Under the pieces are notes generated by a model that did no database searches, was not told where the DNA came from, and was given only the letters and a program-made list of their open reading frames with translations. From Agrobacterium tumefaciens (GTDB lineage: Bacteria; Pseudomonadota; Alphaproteobacteria; Rhizobiales; Rhizobiaceae), in NCBI GenBank assembly GCA_025559845.1, contig CP048469.1:2108001-2172000 (forward strand): 64,000 nucleotides of DNA, given 5' to 3'. This document shows positions 15,510 to 25,094 of the stretch, in pieces. A program made the translations under genes and the position numbers. How positions within the stretch are numbered: position 1 is the first letter of the stretch; every line of letters begins with the position of its first letter.

Positions 15510-16397
15510 ATGAGCAACGACGCCCCCAAAGACAAATCCACCCGCGATACGCACTACGCCAACCTTCGCCGCGCCGTGCGCGATGCAAAGCGTGAGCGTG
15601 GCGAAATCCCGACCCCTCCCCAACAGAAGCGCAAGCATAAAGGCGCGGATGACTGGAAGCCGCCGCAACTCGCAGCGGATCAGGTCTATCTTTACGGACT
15701 GCATACGGTGCGTGCCGCCCTTTCCAATAAAGAGAGGCAGATCATCAAGCTGTCGGTCACGCAGAACGCTTTTGCCCGTCTAGACATTGGCGAAGCGGAA
15801 GGCCAGTCCTTTCCGGTCGAGTTCGTTTCCCCCCAGGATATCGACAAGGTGCTTGGCCCCGAGGCAATCCACCAGGGTGTGATGCTGGAAACCAAGCCCC
15901 TGCCGGTAAAAAGACTGGGTGCGCTGAAAGACAGCCCCTTGATCCTCGTTCTGGATCAGGTCACCGATCCGCACAATGTCGGCGCCATCATGCGCTCAGC
16001 CGTCGCATTCAATGCTGGCGCGCTGATTACCACGATGCGCCACAGCCCGACCGAATCCGGCGTGCTGGCGAAATCGGCGTCCGGCGCACTGGAACTCATT
16101 CCCTATATCCAGATCACCAATCTCGCCGACGCGTTGGGTGAACTGCACAAGCTGGGTTTCACATCCATCGGACTGGATTCGGAAGGCCCTGCCCCGATCG
16201 AGCAGACATTCAGTGGTGACAAGATTGCCCTGGTGCTTGGCGCCGAAGGCAAGGGACTGCGCCAGAAGACGCGCGAAACCGTTTCGGCGCTGGCGCGTCT
16301 CGACATGCCGGGCGAAATCAAATCGCTGAACGTTTCGAATGCGGCGGCGATCGCCCTCTACGCAACACAGCAATTCCTGGGAAAAGCCTCGTCGTAA
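15510..16397 (+). CDS. rlmB: 23S rRNA (guanosine-2251-2'-O)-methyltransferase RlmB
   Basis: 295 residues, SpoU/TrmH class of SPOUT methyltransferases. After a basic ~60-residue N-terminal tail typical of rhizobia comes the RNA-binding substrate domain (YLYGLHTVRAALSN), then the SPOUT motifs: motif 1 with LDQVTDPHNVGAIMRSA, motif 2 IALVLGAEGKGLR and motif 3 IKSLNVSNAAAIALY, which form the SAM-binding knot. It methylates the ribose of G2251 in the ribosomal P-loop. GGAGATATAAGG precedes the ATG. Its position opposite tRNA-Tyr/tRNA-Gly matches the conserved rhizobial order. Confidence 0.9.
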   Translation: MSNDAPKDKSTRDTHYANLRRAVRDAKRERGEIPTPPQQKRKHKGADDWKPPQLAADQVYLYGLHTVRAALSNKERQIIKLSVTQNAFARLDIGEAEGQSFPVEFVSPQDIDKVLGPEAIHQGVMLETKPLPVKRLGALKDSPLILVLDQVTDPHNVGAIMRSAVAFNAGALITTMRHSPTESGVLAKSASGALELIPYIQITNLADALGELHKLGFTSIGLDSEGPAPIEQTFSGDKIALVLGAEGKGLRQKTRETVSALARLDMPGEIKSLNVSNAAAIALYATQQFLGKASS

Positions 16398-16417
16398 GGC
16401 ACGTCTTTCTTGCGAAA

Positions 16418-16449
16418 AAATAAGGCGCGACGCATGCTGCGCCTTATTT
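16418..16449 (+). terminator. Perfect 11-bp hairpin after rlmB
   Basis: AAATAAGGCGC and GCGCCTTATTT flank a 10-nt loop; the T-rich end of the stem could serve as a terminator for rlmB. It leaves the next ribosome site free. Confidence 0.5.
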
Positions 16450-16472
16450 GCACGCATGGAGACCAGGATACG

Positions 16473-16862
16473 ATGCCCGATATGATCAAACCGACCGGCG
16501 AACTGACGCTTAGAACGCTCGCCATGCCCGCAGATGCAAATCCGGCGGGCGACATTTTCGGTGGCTGGGTCATGTCGCAGATGGACTTGGCCAGCGGCAT
16601 CCGCGCCGCCGAACGTGCTCGCTGTCGCGTCGTGACGGCAGCGGTGAAGGAAATGGCCTTCGAACTGCCGGTCAAGATCGGTGACACGCTGTCGATCTAC
16701 ACAGAGATCGTTCGCGTCGGCCGGACTTCCATCACCCTTTCCGTGGAAGCATGGGCGCAGCGCTCACGCTTCGACAAGCTGGAAAAGGTCACCGCCGGAA
16801 CCTTCATCATGGTGGCGATGGACGAAGAAGGTAAGCCCACCCCCATTCCGCCGGCGGAGTAA
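16473..16862 (+). CDS. Acyl-CoA thioesterase, YciA-type hotdog
   Basis: About 129 residues. NPAGDIFGGWVMSQMDLASG is the signature stretch of the YciA/acyl-CoA hydrolase group of hotdog-fold thioesterases, with the catalytic Asp in it, and the C-terminus has the normal short tail. They hydrolyse acyl-CoA esters in the cytoplasm. The start at 16473 is chosen over 16410 because the upstream codons overlap the hairpin after rlmB and AGGA precedes this ATG. The following gene starts 4 bp after its stop. Confidence 0.85.
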   Translation: MPDMIKPTGELTLRTLAMPADANPAGDIFGGWVMSQMDLASGIRAAERARCRVVTAAVKEMAFELPVKIGDTLSIYTEIVRVGRTSITLSVEAWAQRSRFDKLEKVTAGTFIMVAMDEEGKPTPIPPAE

Positions 16863-16866
16863 GACC

Positions 16867-17460
16867 ATGGAGGCCGCCGTCAATGCTGCGGAAGCTTATT
16901 CGCACATTCGTGCCGTCATGGGCATGGTCGTCGGCCTCAGTCTCGCCCGCCTTCTGACCGGTCTCGCCGGTTTCGTACAGCATCCGAAAAAGGAACGTAT
17001 CTATCTCGTCCATCTCGGCTGGGTGGCGTTTCTGTTTCTCATGCTCGTGCATTTCTGGTGGTGGGAACACCGCCTGGCGGCATCCGGCCACGTGCTGGGC
17101 TTCGGAGCATTCCTTTTTCTCATCCTGTTCTGCTCGCTGTTTTATTTTCTCTGCGCGCTGCTGTTCCCGACGGAAATGAAGGAATACACCGGATACGAAG
17201 ATTATTTTTTCTCGCGCAAAGGCTGGTTTTTTGCGTTTCTGGCCGCGCTCTTCGTCACCGATATTGCCGACACACTGCTGAAAGGCCGCGATTATTTCGC
17301 CGCTCTTGGTCTGGAATATATCCTCCGCAACATCGTGTTCGTGGCTTTGTTCACGACAGCGGCTTTCGTTGCCAATCGCCGCTTCCACCAAGGCCTCATC
17401 GCCTTCGCACTGATCTATCAGGTCGTCTGGATTTTCCGCACTTACGACCTGCTGACCTGA
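16867..17460 (+). CDS. Hypothetical multi-pass membrane protein
   Basis: About 197 residues with roughly six hydrophobic segments (for example MGMVVGLSLARLLTGLAGFV, VAFLFLMLVHFWWW, FLFLILFCSLFYFLCALLF). I do not recognise a named family. The frame reaches back into the thioesterase gene, but the ATG at 16867, four bases after the thioesterase stop, is the natural start and implies co-translation with it. Confidence 0.65.
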   Translation: MEAAVNAAEAYSHIRAVMGMVVGLSLARLLTGLAGFVQHPKKERIYLVHLGWVAFLFLMLVHFWWWEHRLAASGHVLGFGAFLFLILFCSLFYFLCALLFPTEMKEYTGYEDYFFSRKGWFFAFLAALFVTDIADTLLKGRDYFAALGLEYILRNIVFVALFTTAAFVANRRFHQGLIAFALIYQVVWIFRTYDLLT

Positions 17461-17467
17461 GCAGTCG

Positions 17468-17881
17468 TCAGAAATTATGGCCCGGCAGGGCCGCGGCCTG
17501 TTTCACCCAGTCCGCGAGCTGGGCTTCATCCAGAATATCGTCCTCGTAGATATTGAAGTATCGCACATTAGCCTGTTTCGAAGCCACCGGTGGAACGGGC
17601 ATGAGCGCACTTCCTCGCATGAAAGCAAGCTGAACGTATTTTTTGTAGCAGTACATCGAGCAGAACCAGCCATCCTCTTTACCGTAAAGCGGCGTATTCC
17701 ATTTCACGGCTTTTCGGACAGCCGGAAACACGTCCTCCACGATCCGGTCGACACGGCGGCCAATCCCGGATTTCCAGCCCGGCATCGCAGTAATATAAGC
17801 CTGAACCGGCTCGTTGCCATGGCCCAAAGGGATCTGCGGGTTGCCGCTGGAGAGCAGCTTCGGTTGGCTTTTCTCGATCAT
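17468..17881 (-). CDS. DUF1801 domain protein
   Basis: About 137 residues with the DUF1801 (YdhG-like) pattern: VDRIVEDVFPAVRKAVKWNTPLY, then YKKYVQLAFMRGSAL and the C-terminal LADWVKQAAAL. Members are small cytosolic proteins, one of which has been described as an iron chaperone in Bacillus; the general role is unsettled. ATG at 17881 is preferred over an upstream GTG because AAGG lies at suitable spacing. Convergent with the membrane protein upstream. A second, distantly related DUF1801 gene is at 24511-24930. Confidence 0.78.
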   Translation of the reverse strand: MIEKSQPKLLSSGNPQIPLGHGNEPVQAYITAMPGWKSGIGRRVDRIVEDVFPAVRKAVKWNTPLYGKEDGWFCSMYCYKKYVQLAFMRGSALMPVPPVASKQANVRYFNIYEDDILDEAQLADWVKQAAALPGHNF

Positions 17882-17996
17882 GGGCACCCTTATAGCACGA
17901 ATGCAGGGTGCCGACGATTGCGCCGCTTTGCGCCGTCAGCCCGGGATCACCTTTGTCGCAGTGACATCGGAAGAAGAATATGGCACCTCACAAGCC

Positions 17997-18401
17997 ATGA
18001 GGTTTATTCGCAAGATCATGCAGGATCGCAGTTCGGCTGGCGCCATCGCCACGCTGGCGCTTTTGCTGTTCCTGTTGCAGGGCCTTGTAAATGGCGCTGC
18101 TAACGGCAGCATGGCGGCAGCGGCCCTCGCAGCGGGCGACGTTATCTGCTCCACCCATTCCCCTGATGGTGCGACTGGCAAGGAAAATCCAGCCTCCAAA
18201 CTGGCCAACAATTGCTGCGGCGCGCTTTGCCGCCTTGCTTCCCTCTCTACGGCCGCCCTTCCCGTCACCCCTGATGACCTGCCCGCCGACATTATCCCGA
18301 AGGTGCAGATCGCCGTCCTACCAGCCGACGCGGCCCTGCCGCCCTCTCCGCCCAACAGGGATTCTCGAGCCCGCGCCCCACCCCTTTCTCTGCAGATCTG
18401 A
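17997..18401 (+). CDS. DUF2946-like small membrane/secreted protein
   Basis: About 134 residues: an N-terminal hydrophobic segment (AIATLALLLFLLQGLVNGAA), then cysteine-bearing stretches (DVICSTHS, NNCCGALCRL) and a proline-rich tail, a layout like DUF2946 proteins found beside TonB receptors and PepSY-TM proteins. The frame extends upstream to 17814, but that part overlaps the opposite-strand DUF1801 gene; ATG 17997 is the best start although its ribosome site is weak. It stands 56 bp upstream of the PepSY pseudogene and was probably co-transcribed with it. Confidence 0.6.
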   Translation: MRFIRKIMQDRSSAGAIATLALLLFLLQGLVNGAANGSMAAAALAAGDVICSTHSPDGATGKENPASKLANNCCGALCRLASLSTAALPVTPDDLPADIIPKVQIAVLPADAALPPSPPNRDSRARAPPLSLQI

Positions 18402-18457
18402 CGCATGAACCATCCGGCCGGGAAAGGCCGGACTATCCTTATCTTGCGGAGACACCC

Positions 18458-19876
18458 ATGTCCGTCACCACTTCTGTCGAAGGGGAGCGCCCGCGTGCGC
18501 AATCTTCGTCCACCAGCCTTTACCGCGCCGTCTGGCGCTGGCACTTTTATGCCGGTCTTTTCGTCCTGCCGTTCATGGTAACGCTTGCTGTCACCGGCGC
18601 GCTTTATCTGTTCAAGGATGAACTGGACAACGTCATCCACGCCAATATCAAGCGTGTCGAAGCAGTACAAAACGCGCCGAGAGCGCTTCCATCCGAGATC
18701 ATCGCCGCCGCGCTTGCAGCGGTTCCCGGCACGGCAGTCAAATACACCACGCCAAGCGACCCCGCCGCCTCGGTAGAGATCACCGTCAACACGACGGATG
18801 GCAGGCGCGCCGTTTATGTCGATCCTTATACACGCGAGGCTCTCGGCTCGCTTCCGGATCGCGGTACCGTCATGTGGACGATCCGTTATCTGCACAGCCT
18901 GAAATATTTTGGCACCTATGCACGTTACCTCATCGAGATCGCGGCGGGCTGGTCCATCCTGCTGGTCGCAACCGGCATCTATCTCTGGTGGCCGCGCAAA
19001 CAGACCGGCGGCGTGCTGTCTGTGCGCGGCACGCCGAAGAAGCGCGTCTTCTGGCGCGACACCCATGCCGTCACCGGAATTTTCGCTGGTATCTTCATCG
19101 TTTTCCTCGCCCTTACCGGCATGCCCTGGTCGGGCGTCTGGGGCGGCAAGGTCAACGAATGGGCCAATGGCAACAACTTCGGATATCCCTCGGGCGTGCG
19201 TATCAACATCCCCATGTCCACCCAGAAACTGGATGAGATTTCCAGAACGTCCTGGTCACTGGAACAGGCTCAAATTCCGATCTCGCAAGGGCATGACCAC
19301 GGTCAGCACAGCGCAGAAGACATGACGCGGCCCATCGCTGAAAGCACCCTGCCTGTTACCTCTATCGGCGTTGATCAGGCTGTAGCACGCTTCGATCAGC
19401 TCGGGCTTTCACCGGGCTATGTGGTCGCCCTGCCGACAATACCGCGAGGCGTCTATAGCGGTTCTGTTTATCCTGACGACCTTCAGAAACAGCGTGTCAT
19501 TCATCTCGATTAATATAGCGGCGAGCCATTGATCGACATGAGCTACGCCGACTATGGACCGCTCGGCAAGGCGCTGGAATTCGGCATCAACACGCATATG
19601 GGACAGCAATTTGGCCTGACGAACCAGATCGTGCTGACCCTGGCCTGCCTCGGCATCATCTTGCTCGCCACCTCCGGCGGCATCATGTGGTGGAAACGTC
19701 GCCCAACGGGCTCTCTCGGTGTTCCACCCATGCCGCAAGACAGACGCGTGCTCTATGGGCTCATTGCCATCCTTGCCATGGGAGGCATCATCTTCCCATT
19801 GGTCGGAATGAGCCTGCTTGTCATGTTGCTGCTCGATCTCTTGATGCAGTCACGCCAGAAGCGCCGTGGCGTCTAA
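18458..19876 (+). pseudogene. PepSY-associated TM helix protein, interrupted by an in-frame TAA
   Basis: The frame encodes a PepSY-TM protein of 472 codons: an N-terminal membrane helix (FYAGLFVLPFMVTLAVTGAL), PepSY-like periplasmic parts (TVKYTTPSD region and DDLQKQRVIHLD), and more helices near 18930, 19080, 19630 and 19770. Such proteins accompany iron and siderophore uptake. A TAA at 19511-19513 follows HLD; reading continues in the same frame without another stop as YSGEPLIDMSYADYGP through the last three helices to 19876. A CAA or CAG to TAA change explains it. The first part (351 residues) would lack the last membrane helices. A second start at 19529 (ATT) or 19538 could make a fragment. 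Confidence 0.8.
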
Positions 19877-19893
19877 AAACATCTGATAACTGT

Positions 19894-19913
19894 GGCCGGG
19901 AGCAATCCCGGCC
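19894..19913. terminator. GC-rich hairpin between PepSY gene and DUF486 gene
   Basis: GGCCGGGA-GCAA-TCCCGGCC, a perfect 8-bp stem in a convergent intergenic region; no T run follows on either strand, so terminator function is only likely from position. Confidence 0.4.
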
Positions 19914-19926
19914 GTCGCTTCGACCA

Positions 19927-20277
19927 TCAGGATCTGAAGATAAACGACGCGCCCAGCGCAATCAGTGCAAAACCGATGACATGATTGATGGTGATGCTTT
20001 CCTTCAGCCAGAAAACCGAAAACAGCGCGAACACCGCCAGCGTAATGACTTCCTGAATGGTCTTGAGCTGCGCCGTCGAATAGACCTCCGATCCCAGCCT
20101 GTTGGCCGGTACTGCAAGGCAATATTCGAAGAAAGCGATACCCCAGCTCGCCAGAATGGCCAGAAACAGGGCGCTGCCCTTGTGCTTGAGGTGCCCGTAC
20201 CAGGCAAAGGTCATGAAAACATTGGAGGCAACGAGCATCAGGACAGGCCAGATGTGAGCAGGGCTGATTGCGGGCAT
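19927..20277 (-). CDS. DUF486 family small membrane protein (DMT-like)
   Basis: 116 residues with four hydrophobic helices, a half-size drug/metabolite-transporter-like unit. Stretches WGIAFFEYCLAVPANRLG and QLKTIQEVITLAVFALFSVF are characteristic of DUF486. Half-size units of this fold usually work as dimers. Substrate unknown. Convergent with the PepSY gene; its upstream side holds a rhizobial repeat and then uvrB in the opposite direction. Confidence 0.8.
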   Translation of the reverse strand: MPAISPAHIWPVLMLVASNVFMTFAWYGHLKHKGSALFLAILASWGIAFFEYCLAVPANRLGSEVYSTAQLKTIQEVITLAVFALFSVFWLKESITINHVIGFALIALGASFIFRS

Positions 20278-20311
20278 GACAAATCCTTGGGAAACGAAGA
20301 TAGAAAACGGC

Positions 20312-20360
20312 TTAGAGCATCGGACCGAAAAGTGTAACGCCGATTTCCGAAAATCCCGGC
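20312..20360. repeat. Remnant of a rhizobial dispersed palindromic repeat
   Basis: TAGAGCATCGGACCGAAAAG followed by a degenerate second arm (GATTTCCGAAAATCC) resembles the imperfect palindromes scattered between genes in Agrobacterium and Rhizobium. The left arm is well kept, the right arm is decayed. Identified from memory of such elements, not from a search. Confidence 0.5.
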
Positions 20361-20526
20361 GTTGCAGCCAAAAATTTCGAGCGACTGCGAATGCTGAGCG
20401 CAGTTTTCGGCCAGCAGAAACGAAGATCCAGCCATTCGGTTCCCAGGCAGACGACGTTTCCCTTTTGTACTCATTTTTTCATCGTCGCCCCTTCCTTTCT
20501 CCACTGACTCCCTCCATATTCTCGCC

Positions 20527-23436
20527 ATGGCCAGATCACCGAAAAATTCCACATCCTCAAACTCCGGGTTCGAGGAAATGCCGCAGGCGCCGTTTGAAGG
20601 CGCACCGCTTTCCGGCAGCGTTGCCGACTGGGTGAAGCAGCTCGAGGCAGAGGCAGAAGCCTCCTCTGTTGAAACACAGCGCGAGATCGCCTCCAAGGCC
20701 GGCAAACACCGCAAAAAAATCGAGATCGAGGCCCGCAAGGAAGCCGAAAAGGCTGCGCCTGCGAAGACAGCCAAGAAAACGACTGCCTCCAAAACCGCGC
20801 GTGGCGTGTCGATAGGCGGATCGTCCGACCCTAAAACACGTGCGGCAGCCGGCCTTAATCCGGTCGCCGGTCTGGATGTTTCGCTGGAAGATGCCGGCGC
20901 CCTCGCTCCCGGCGCCGTGACGGCGACGGTCGACGCACTCTCCAAGCTGATTGAAAGCGGCAATCCGCTGTTCAAGGACGGCAAGCTGTGGACGCCGCAC
21001 CGCCCTGCCCGCCCGCCGAAATCCGAAGGCGGCATCGCCATCGAGATGGTTACGGAATATAAACCGTCCGGCGACCAGCCGACCGCAATTGCCGATCTGG
21101 TCGAAGGTATCAATTCCGGTGATCGTTCCCAGGTGCTGCTCGGCGTCACCGGCTCTGGCAAGACCTTCACCATGGCCAAGGTGATCGAGGCGACACAGCG
21201 TCCGGCTGTCATCCTTGCACCGAACAAGACGCTCGCCGCGCAGCTCTACTCCGAATTCAAGAACTTCTTCCCGAACAACGCGGTCGAATACTTCGTTTCC
21301 TACTACGACTATTACCAGCCGGAAGCCTATGTGCCGCGCTCGGATACCTATATCGAGAAGGAATCGTCGATCAACGAGCAGATCGACCGGATGCGCCACG
21401 CCGCCACCCGCGCCATTCTGGAGCGCGACGACTGTATCATCGTCGCCTCGGTCTCCTGCATCTACGGTATCGGCTCGGTCGAAACCTATACGGCCATGAC
21501 ATTCCAGATGCAGGTCGGTGACCGGTTGGATCAGCGGCAGCTTCTGGCCGACCTCGTGGCCCAGCAGTACAAGCGGCAGGACATCAATTTCGTGCGCGGC
21601 TCCTTCCGGGTGCGTGGCGATACCATCGAAATCTTCCCCGCCCACTTGGAAGATGCCGCCTGGCGCATTTCCATGTGGGGCGACGAGATCGAATCCATCA
21701 CTGAATTCGATCCGCTGACAGGCCAGAAAACCGGTGACCTGCAATCGGTCAAGATATATGCCAACTCGCACTATGTGACGCCACGCCCGACCCTGAACGG
21801 TGCCATCAAGTCGATCAAGGAAGAGCTGAAAATGCGCCTTGCCGAACTGGAAAAGGCCGGCCGTCTTCTGGAAGCGCAACGTCTGGAACAACGCACCCGT
21901 TACGATATCGAGATGCTTGAGGCGACAGGTTCCTGTGCCGGCATCGAGAACTATTCGCGTTATCTCACCGGTCGCAATCCCGGCGAGCCGCCACCGACCC
22001 TGTTCGAATATATTCCCGACGACGCCCTGATCTTTATCGATGAAAGCCACGTCACCATTCCGCAGATCGGTGGCATGTATCGCGGCGACTTTCGCCGCAA
22101 GGCGACACTGGCGGAATATGGCTTCCGCCTTCCATCCTGCATGGACAACCGCCCACTGCGCTTCGAGGAATGGGACGCCATGCGCCCGCAGACCGTTTCA
22201 GTTTCCGCCACGCCAGGTGGCTGGGAAATGGAGATGGCCGGCGGCGTGTTCGCCGAACAGGTTATCCGTCCGACCGGTCTGATCGATCCACCGGTGGAAG
22301 TTCGCTCGGCACGTACGCAGGTGGACGACGTCCTTGGTGAAATCCGCGAAACCGCCGCCAAGGGATATCGCACCCTCTGCACCGTGCTGACCAAACGAAT
22401 GGCGGAAGACCTCACCGAATATCTGCACGAACAGGGCGTTCGCGTGCGCTACATGCACTCGGATATCGACACGCTGGAGCGTATCGAGATCATCCGCGAT
22501 CTTCGTCTCGGCGCCTTTGATGTGCTGGTGGGTATCAACCTGCTGCGCGAGGGTCTGGACATTCCCGAATGCGGCTTCGTCGCCATTCTCGATGCCGACA
22601 AGGAAGGCTTCCTGCGGTCCGAAACATCGCTCATCCAGACCATTGGCCGTGCGGCGCGTAACGTCGACGGCAAGGTCATCCTTTACGCCGACAACGTCAC
22701 AGGCTCGATGAAGCGAGCGATGGAAGAGACCAGCCGTCGCCGCGAAAAGCAGATGGCTTATAACGAAGAGAACGGCATCACGCCGGAATCGGTCAAGGCC
22801 AAAATCTCCGATATTCTTGATTCTGTTTATGAGAAGGATCACGTAAGAGCCGATATTTCCGGCGTTTCCGGTAAGGGCTTTGCCGATGGCGGCCACCTCG
22901 TTGGCAACAACCTGCAGGCCCATCTCAACGCGCTGGAAAAGTCCATGCGCGATGCCGCGGCCGATCTCGACTTCGAAAAGGCCGCCCGACTGCGCGACGA
23001 AATCAAGCGCCTCAAGGCCGCCGAACTCGCCGCCATGGACGACCCGATTGCCAGAGAAGAGGCTTCGAGCGCCGAAGGCGGGAGAGGCAGAGCAAAAGCG
23101 GCTTCCAAAGGCGCTGGCAGTGAATCGCTCTTCACCAAACCGTCACTCGATGACATGGGACCAGGCACAGACACCGCCAGACCGCTGTTCCGCAAGAACA
23201 CCCTCGATGAGATGACAGTGGGCCGCACCGAAAAACCTGTTCGTGGTGCAGTCCCCGACAAACCGGATGAGCCGGGCAAACGGTTCTCACCACTGCTGGA
23301 AGGCCAACCGGAAAAACGCACCGACGACCCGCGCCCGATCGTGCGCGGCAAGGTCGGCGCGGGCTCTTACGAAGACCCGGTCGATGAAAAGCGCAAGGGC
23401 CGCACCAAGGGCAAGACGGGAAGGCCGGGACGTTGA
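20527..23436 (+). CDS. uvrB: Excinuclease ABC subunit B
   Basis: 969 residues, far above the ~670 of E. coli UvrB. The canonical protein starts near residue 180 ([17 protein letters not shown]) with Walker [10 protein letters not shown], the beta-hairpin [16 protein letters not shown]-like DESH, the helicase motifs [11 protein letters not shown] and [19 protein letters not shown], and the UvrC-binding UVR motif [20 protein letters not shown]. The extra ~175 N-terminal and ~150 C-terminal residues are charged and low-complexity, a known trait of rhizobial UvrB. The protein verifies DNA damage and loads UvrC in nucleotide excision repair. Confidence 0.95.
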   Translation: MARSPKNSTSSNSGFEEMPQAPFEGAPLSGSVADWVKQLEAEAEASSVETQREIASKAGKHRKKIEIEARKEAEKAAPAKTAKKTTASKTARGVSIGGSSDPKTRAAAGLNPVAGLDVSLEDAGALAPGAVTATVDALSKLIESGNPLFKDGKLWTPHRPARPPKSEGGIAIEMVTEYKPSGDQPTAIADLVEGINSGDRSQVLLGVTGSGKTFTMAKVIEATQRPAVILAPNKTLAAQLYSEFKNFFPNNAVEYFVSYYDYYQPEAYVPRSDTYIEKESSINEQIDRMRHAATRAILERDDCIIVASVSCIYGIGSVETYTAMTFQMQVGDRLDQRQLLADLVAQQYKRQDINFVRGSFRVRGDTIEIFPAHLEDAAWRISMWGDEIESITEFDPLTGQKTGDLQSVKIYANSHYVTPRPTLNGAIKSIKEELKMRLAELEKAGRLLEAQRLEQRTRYDIEMLEATGSCAGIENYSRYLTGRNPGEPPPTLFEYIPDDALIFIDESHVTIPQIGGMYRGDFRRKATLAEYGFRLPSCMDNRPLRFEEWDAMRPQTVSVSATPGGWEMEMAGGVFAEQVIRPTGLIDPPVEVRSARTQVDDVLGEIRETAAKGYRTLCTVLTKRMAEDLTEYLHEQGVRVRYMHSDIDTLERIEIIRDLRLGAFDVLVGINLLREGLDIPECGFVAILDADKEGFLRSETSLIQTIGRAARNVDGKVILYADNVTGSMKRAMEETSRRREKQMAYNEENGITPESVKAKISDILDSVYEKDHVRADISGVSGKGFADGGHLVGNNLQAHLNALEKSMRDAAADLDFEKAARLRDEIKRLKAAELAAMDDPIAREEASSAEGGRGRAKAASKGAGSESLFTKPSLDDMGPGTDTARPLFRKNTLDEMTVGRTEKPVRGAVPDKPDEPGKRFSPLLEGQPEKRTDDPRPIVRGKVGAGSYEDPVDEKRKGRTKGKTGRPGR

Positions 23437-23508
23437 CAGACTAGCGCTCCGGAACCCGGCACTCCCACAAACGTTGGTTGTGTTTAGGGACCCGCAAGGG
23501 AGATTGGC

Positions 23509-24477
23509 ATGCTTCGAAAAAATCTGGCGAGACTTTGTTTGTTTCTCGCTTCAGGGCCGGCGTTCGCCGGACAAATCGAAGACGCCACTTTCAAAAGCAA
23601 AGCGCTGGGGAGTGATCTTTCCGTCAACATTTACCGGCCGGATGGCGACCCGCCGGACAACGGCTGGCCGGTGCTCTATCTGCTGCATGGCCATGACGGC
23701 GATCAGAACAGTTGGCGCGATCTCGGCAATATCGAAAACACGCTGGACGGCATGATCGCATCGGGCACGATCCGTCCGCTTGTGGTGGTAATGCCGGGCG
23801 CTAAAAATAGCTGGTATGTCGATTCGAGTTCTATCGAGGGACCGGGTGACTACGAAACGGCCATCACCCGCGATCTTCGGTTCCACGTCGAAACGACGAT
23901 GCCCGTACGCAAGGACAAGCAGGGACGCGCGATCGCCGGCCTGTCTATGGGTGGGTTCGGTGCGCTCCGCCTCGCCTACGGCCACGAAGATTTATACACT
24001 GCGGTCGCAAGCCTGTCGGGCGCGATCTGGCAAAATGTTCCGGCCGGAGACGTGGACAAGACGCCGGCCGAACTCAGGCTCATTCAGGATAGCGCATTCT
24101 TTCACCGTATCGACCGCGCCACCATCACCAGCGGCATCGTGCTGCCTTCCACCGGCGATCATTTTTCCGGCGCCTTCGGTACGCCCTTCGATGCACGACT
24201 GTTCAACGACAAGAACATTTTCACACTCATAGCCAGACACGTTGTTCAAAGCCAGGATTTACCGGCAACCTATCTGACGGTCGGCGACGACGATGGCTTC
24301 AACCTGTGGCGCGGCGCCGTGGCCCTGCATGAGACATTGCAGGCCGATAACCGTAAATCCGAGTTACGGATCACCGATGGCGATCACCTCTGGTCCGTAT
24401 GGAAAATATCGATCATCGACGCACTGAAATTCATCGATAGCCAGTGGGACAAAGACATGAATGTTGCTCAGGACTAG
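23509..24477 (+). CDS. Secreted alpha/beta-hydrolase esterase (esterase D / feruloyl-esterase-like)
   Basis: 322 residues. A short signal peptide (RLCLFLASGPAFAG) is followed by an esterase fold with LYLLHGHDGDQNSW, the nucleophile elbow GLSMGGFG (Ser about residue 147) and a His in TDGDHLWSVW; the Asp in VGDDDGF may complete the triad. It belongs to the putative-esterase (PF00756) family with S-formylglutathione hydrolase and mycolyl transferases; the export signal argues for a periplasmic carboxylesterase. AAGGGAG precedes the ATG. Stands alone 72 bp after uvrB. Confidence 0.8.
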   Translation: MLRKNLARLCLFLASGPAFAGQIEDATFKSKALGSDLSVNIYRPDGDPPDNGWPVLYLLHGHDGDQNSWRDLGNIENTLDGMIASGTIRPLVVVMPGAKNSWYVDSSSIEGPGDYETAITRDLRFHVETTMPVRKDKQGRAIAGLSMGGFGALRLAYGHEDLYTAVASLSGAIWQNVPAGDVDKTPAELRLIQDSAFFHRIDRATITSGIVLPSTGDHFSGAFGTPFDARLFNDKNIFTLIARHVVQSQDLPATYLTVGDDDGFNLWRGAVALHETLQADNRKSELRITDGDHLWSVWKISIIDALKFIDSQWDKDMNVAQD

Positions 24478-24510
24478 CGATCCAGGTCTCTATCAATCCC
24501 TCTGGCGAGC

Positions 24511-24930
24511 TTACTTCCGCTTCTTCGCGGCTTTCCCCACAGCGTTTAACGCGGCAGCAGCGCGGATCAAGGCTGCCAGTGCCTCCTCGTCAACCTTATC
24601 GCCCTCGTGAAGATCGATGGCGCGCCGGGTATTGCCTTCGAGGCTGGAATTGAACAGACGACCTGGGTCGTCCAGCGACGCCCCTTTGGCGAAGGTCAAT
24701 TTCACGGCGCTCTTGTAGGTCTCGCCCGTACAGATGATACCGTCATGCGACCAGACGGGCACCCCACGCCATTTGACCTCCTCCACGACGTCTGGATCGG
24801 CCTTTTTGATAATGGCCCGTACACGCGCCAGCATATCGCCTCGCCAATCGCCAAGGTCGGCGATCTTCTGATCGATGAAATCTGACGCTGCAGTCTCCTC
24901 GATATCATTTTCCGACGCTTTTTTGACCAC
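24511..24930 (-). CDS. DUF1801 domain protein, second copy
   Basis: 139 residues with the DUF1801 pattern (ARVRAIIKKADPDVVEEVKW, GVPVWSHDGIICTGE, VKLTFAKGASLDD) and a basic tail (AVGKAAKKRK). Small cytosolic protein of unsettled role, related to but clearly divergent from the one at 17468-17881. Transcribed alone; convergent with the esterase. Confidence 0.78.
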   Translation of the reverse strand: MVKKASENDIEETAASDFIDQKIADLGDWRGDMLARVRAIIKKADPDVVEEVKWRGVPVWSHDGIICTGETYKSAVKLTFAKGASLDDPGRLFNSSLEGNTRRAIDLHEGDKVDEEALAALIRAAAALNAVGKAAKKRK

Positions 24931-25094
24931 GCCATCCTCCCTCTATTCCCGCTGCTTTAACCATTTCGTGCTGCGCACGAACGGTCACGGATCATCATAA
25001 ACACGATTTTTCATTTCGTCTCACAGGAACCAATTCCGCCTCCCTTCGTTACTTCCCCGAACGCAACGTTCAGCATACAAAGGGAAGAAACATC

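Noticed and set aside
17936..19066. 376-codon frame antisense to the DUF2946/PepSY genes
   Set aside because: No protein character; the plus strand carries clear membrane proteins.
19505..19540. Programmed read-through or selenocysteine-like recoding at the PepSY stop
   Set aside because: The codon is TAA, no recoding element is visible, and a simple Gln-to-stop mutation explains it.
20557..22050. 497-codon frame antisense to uvrB
   Set aside because: It lies wholly inside uvrB on the opposite strand, has no ribosome site or family resemblance, and is the usual open shadow of a high-GC gene.
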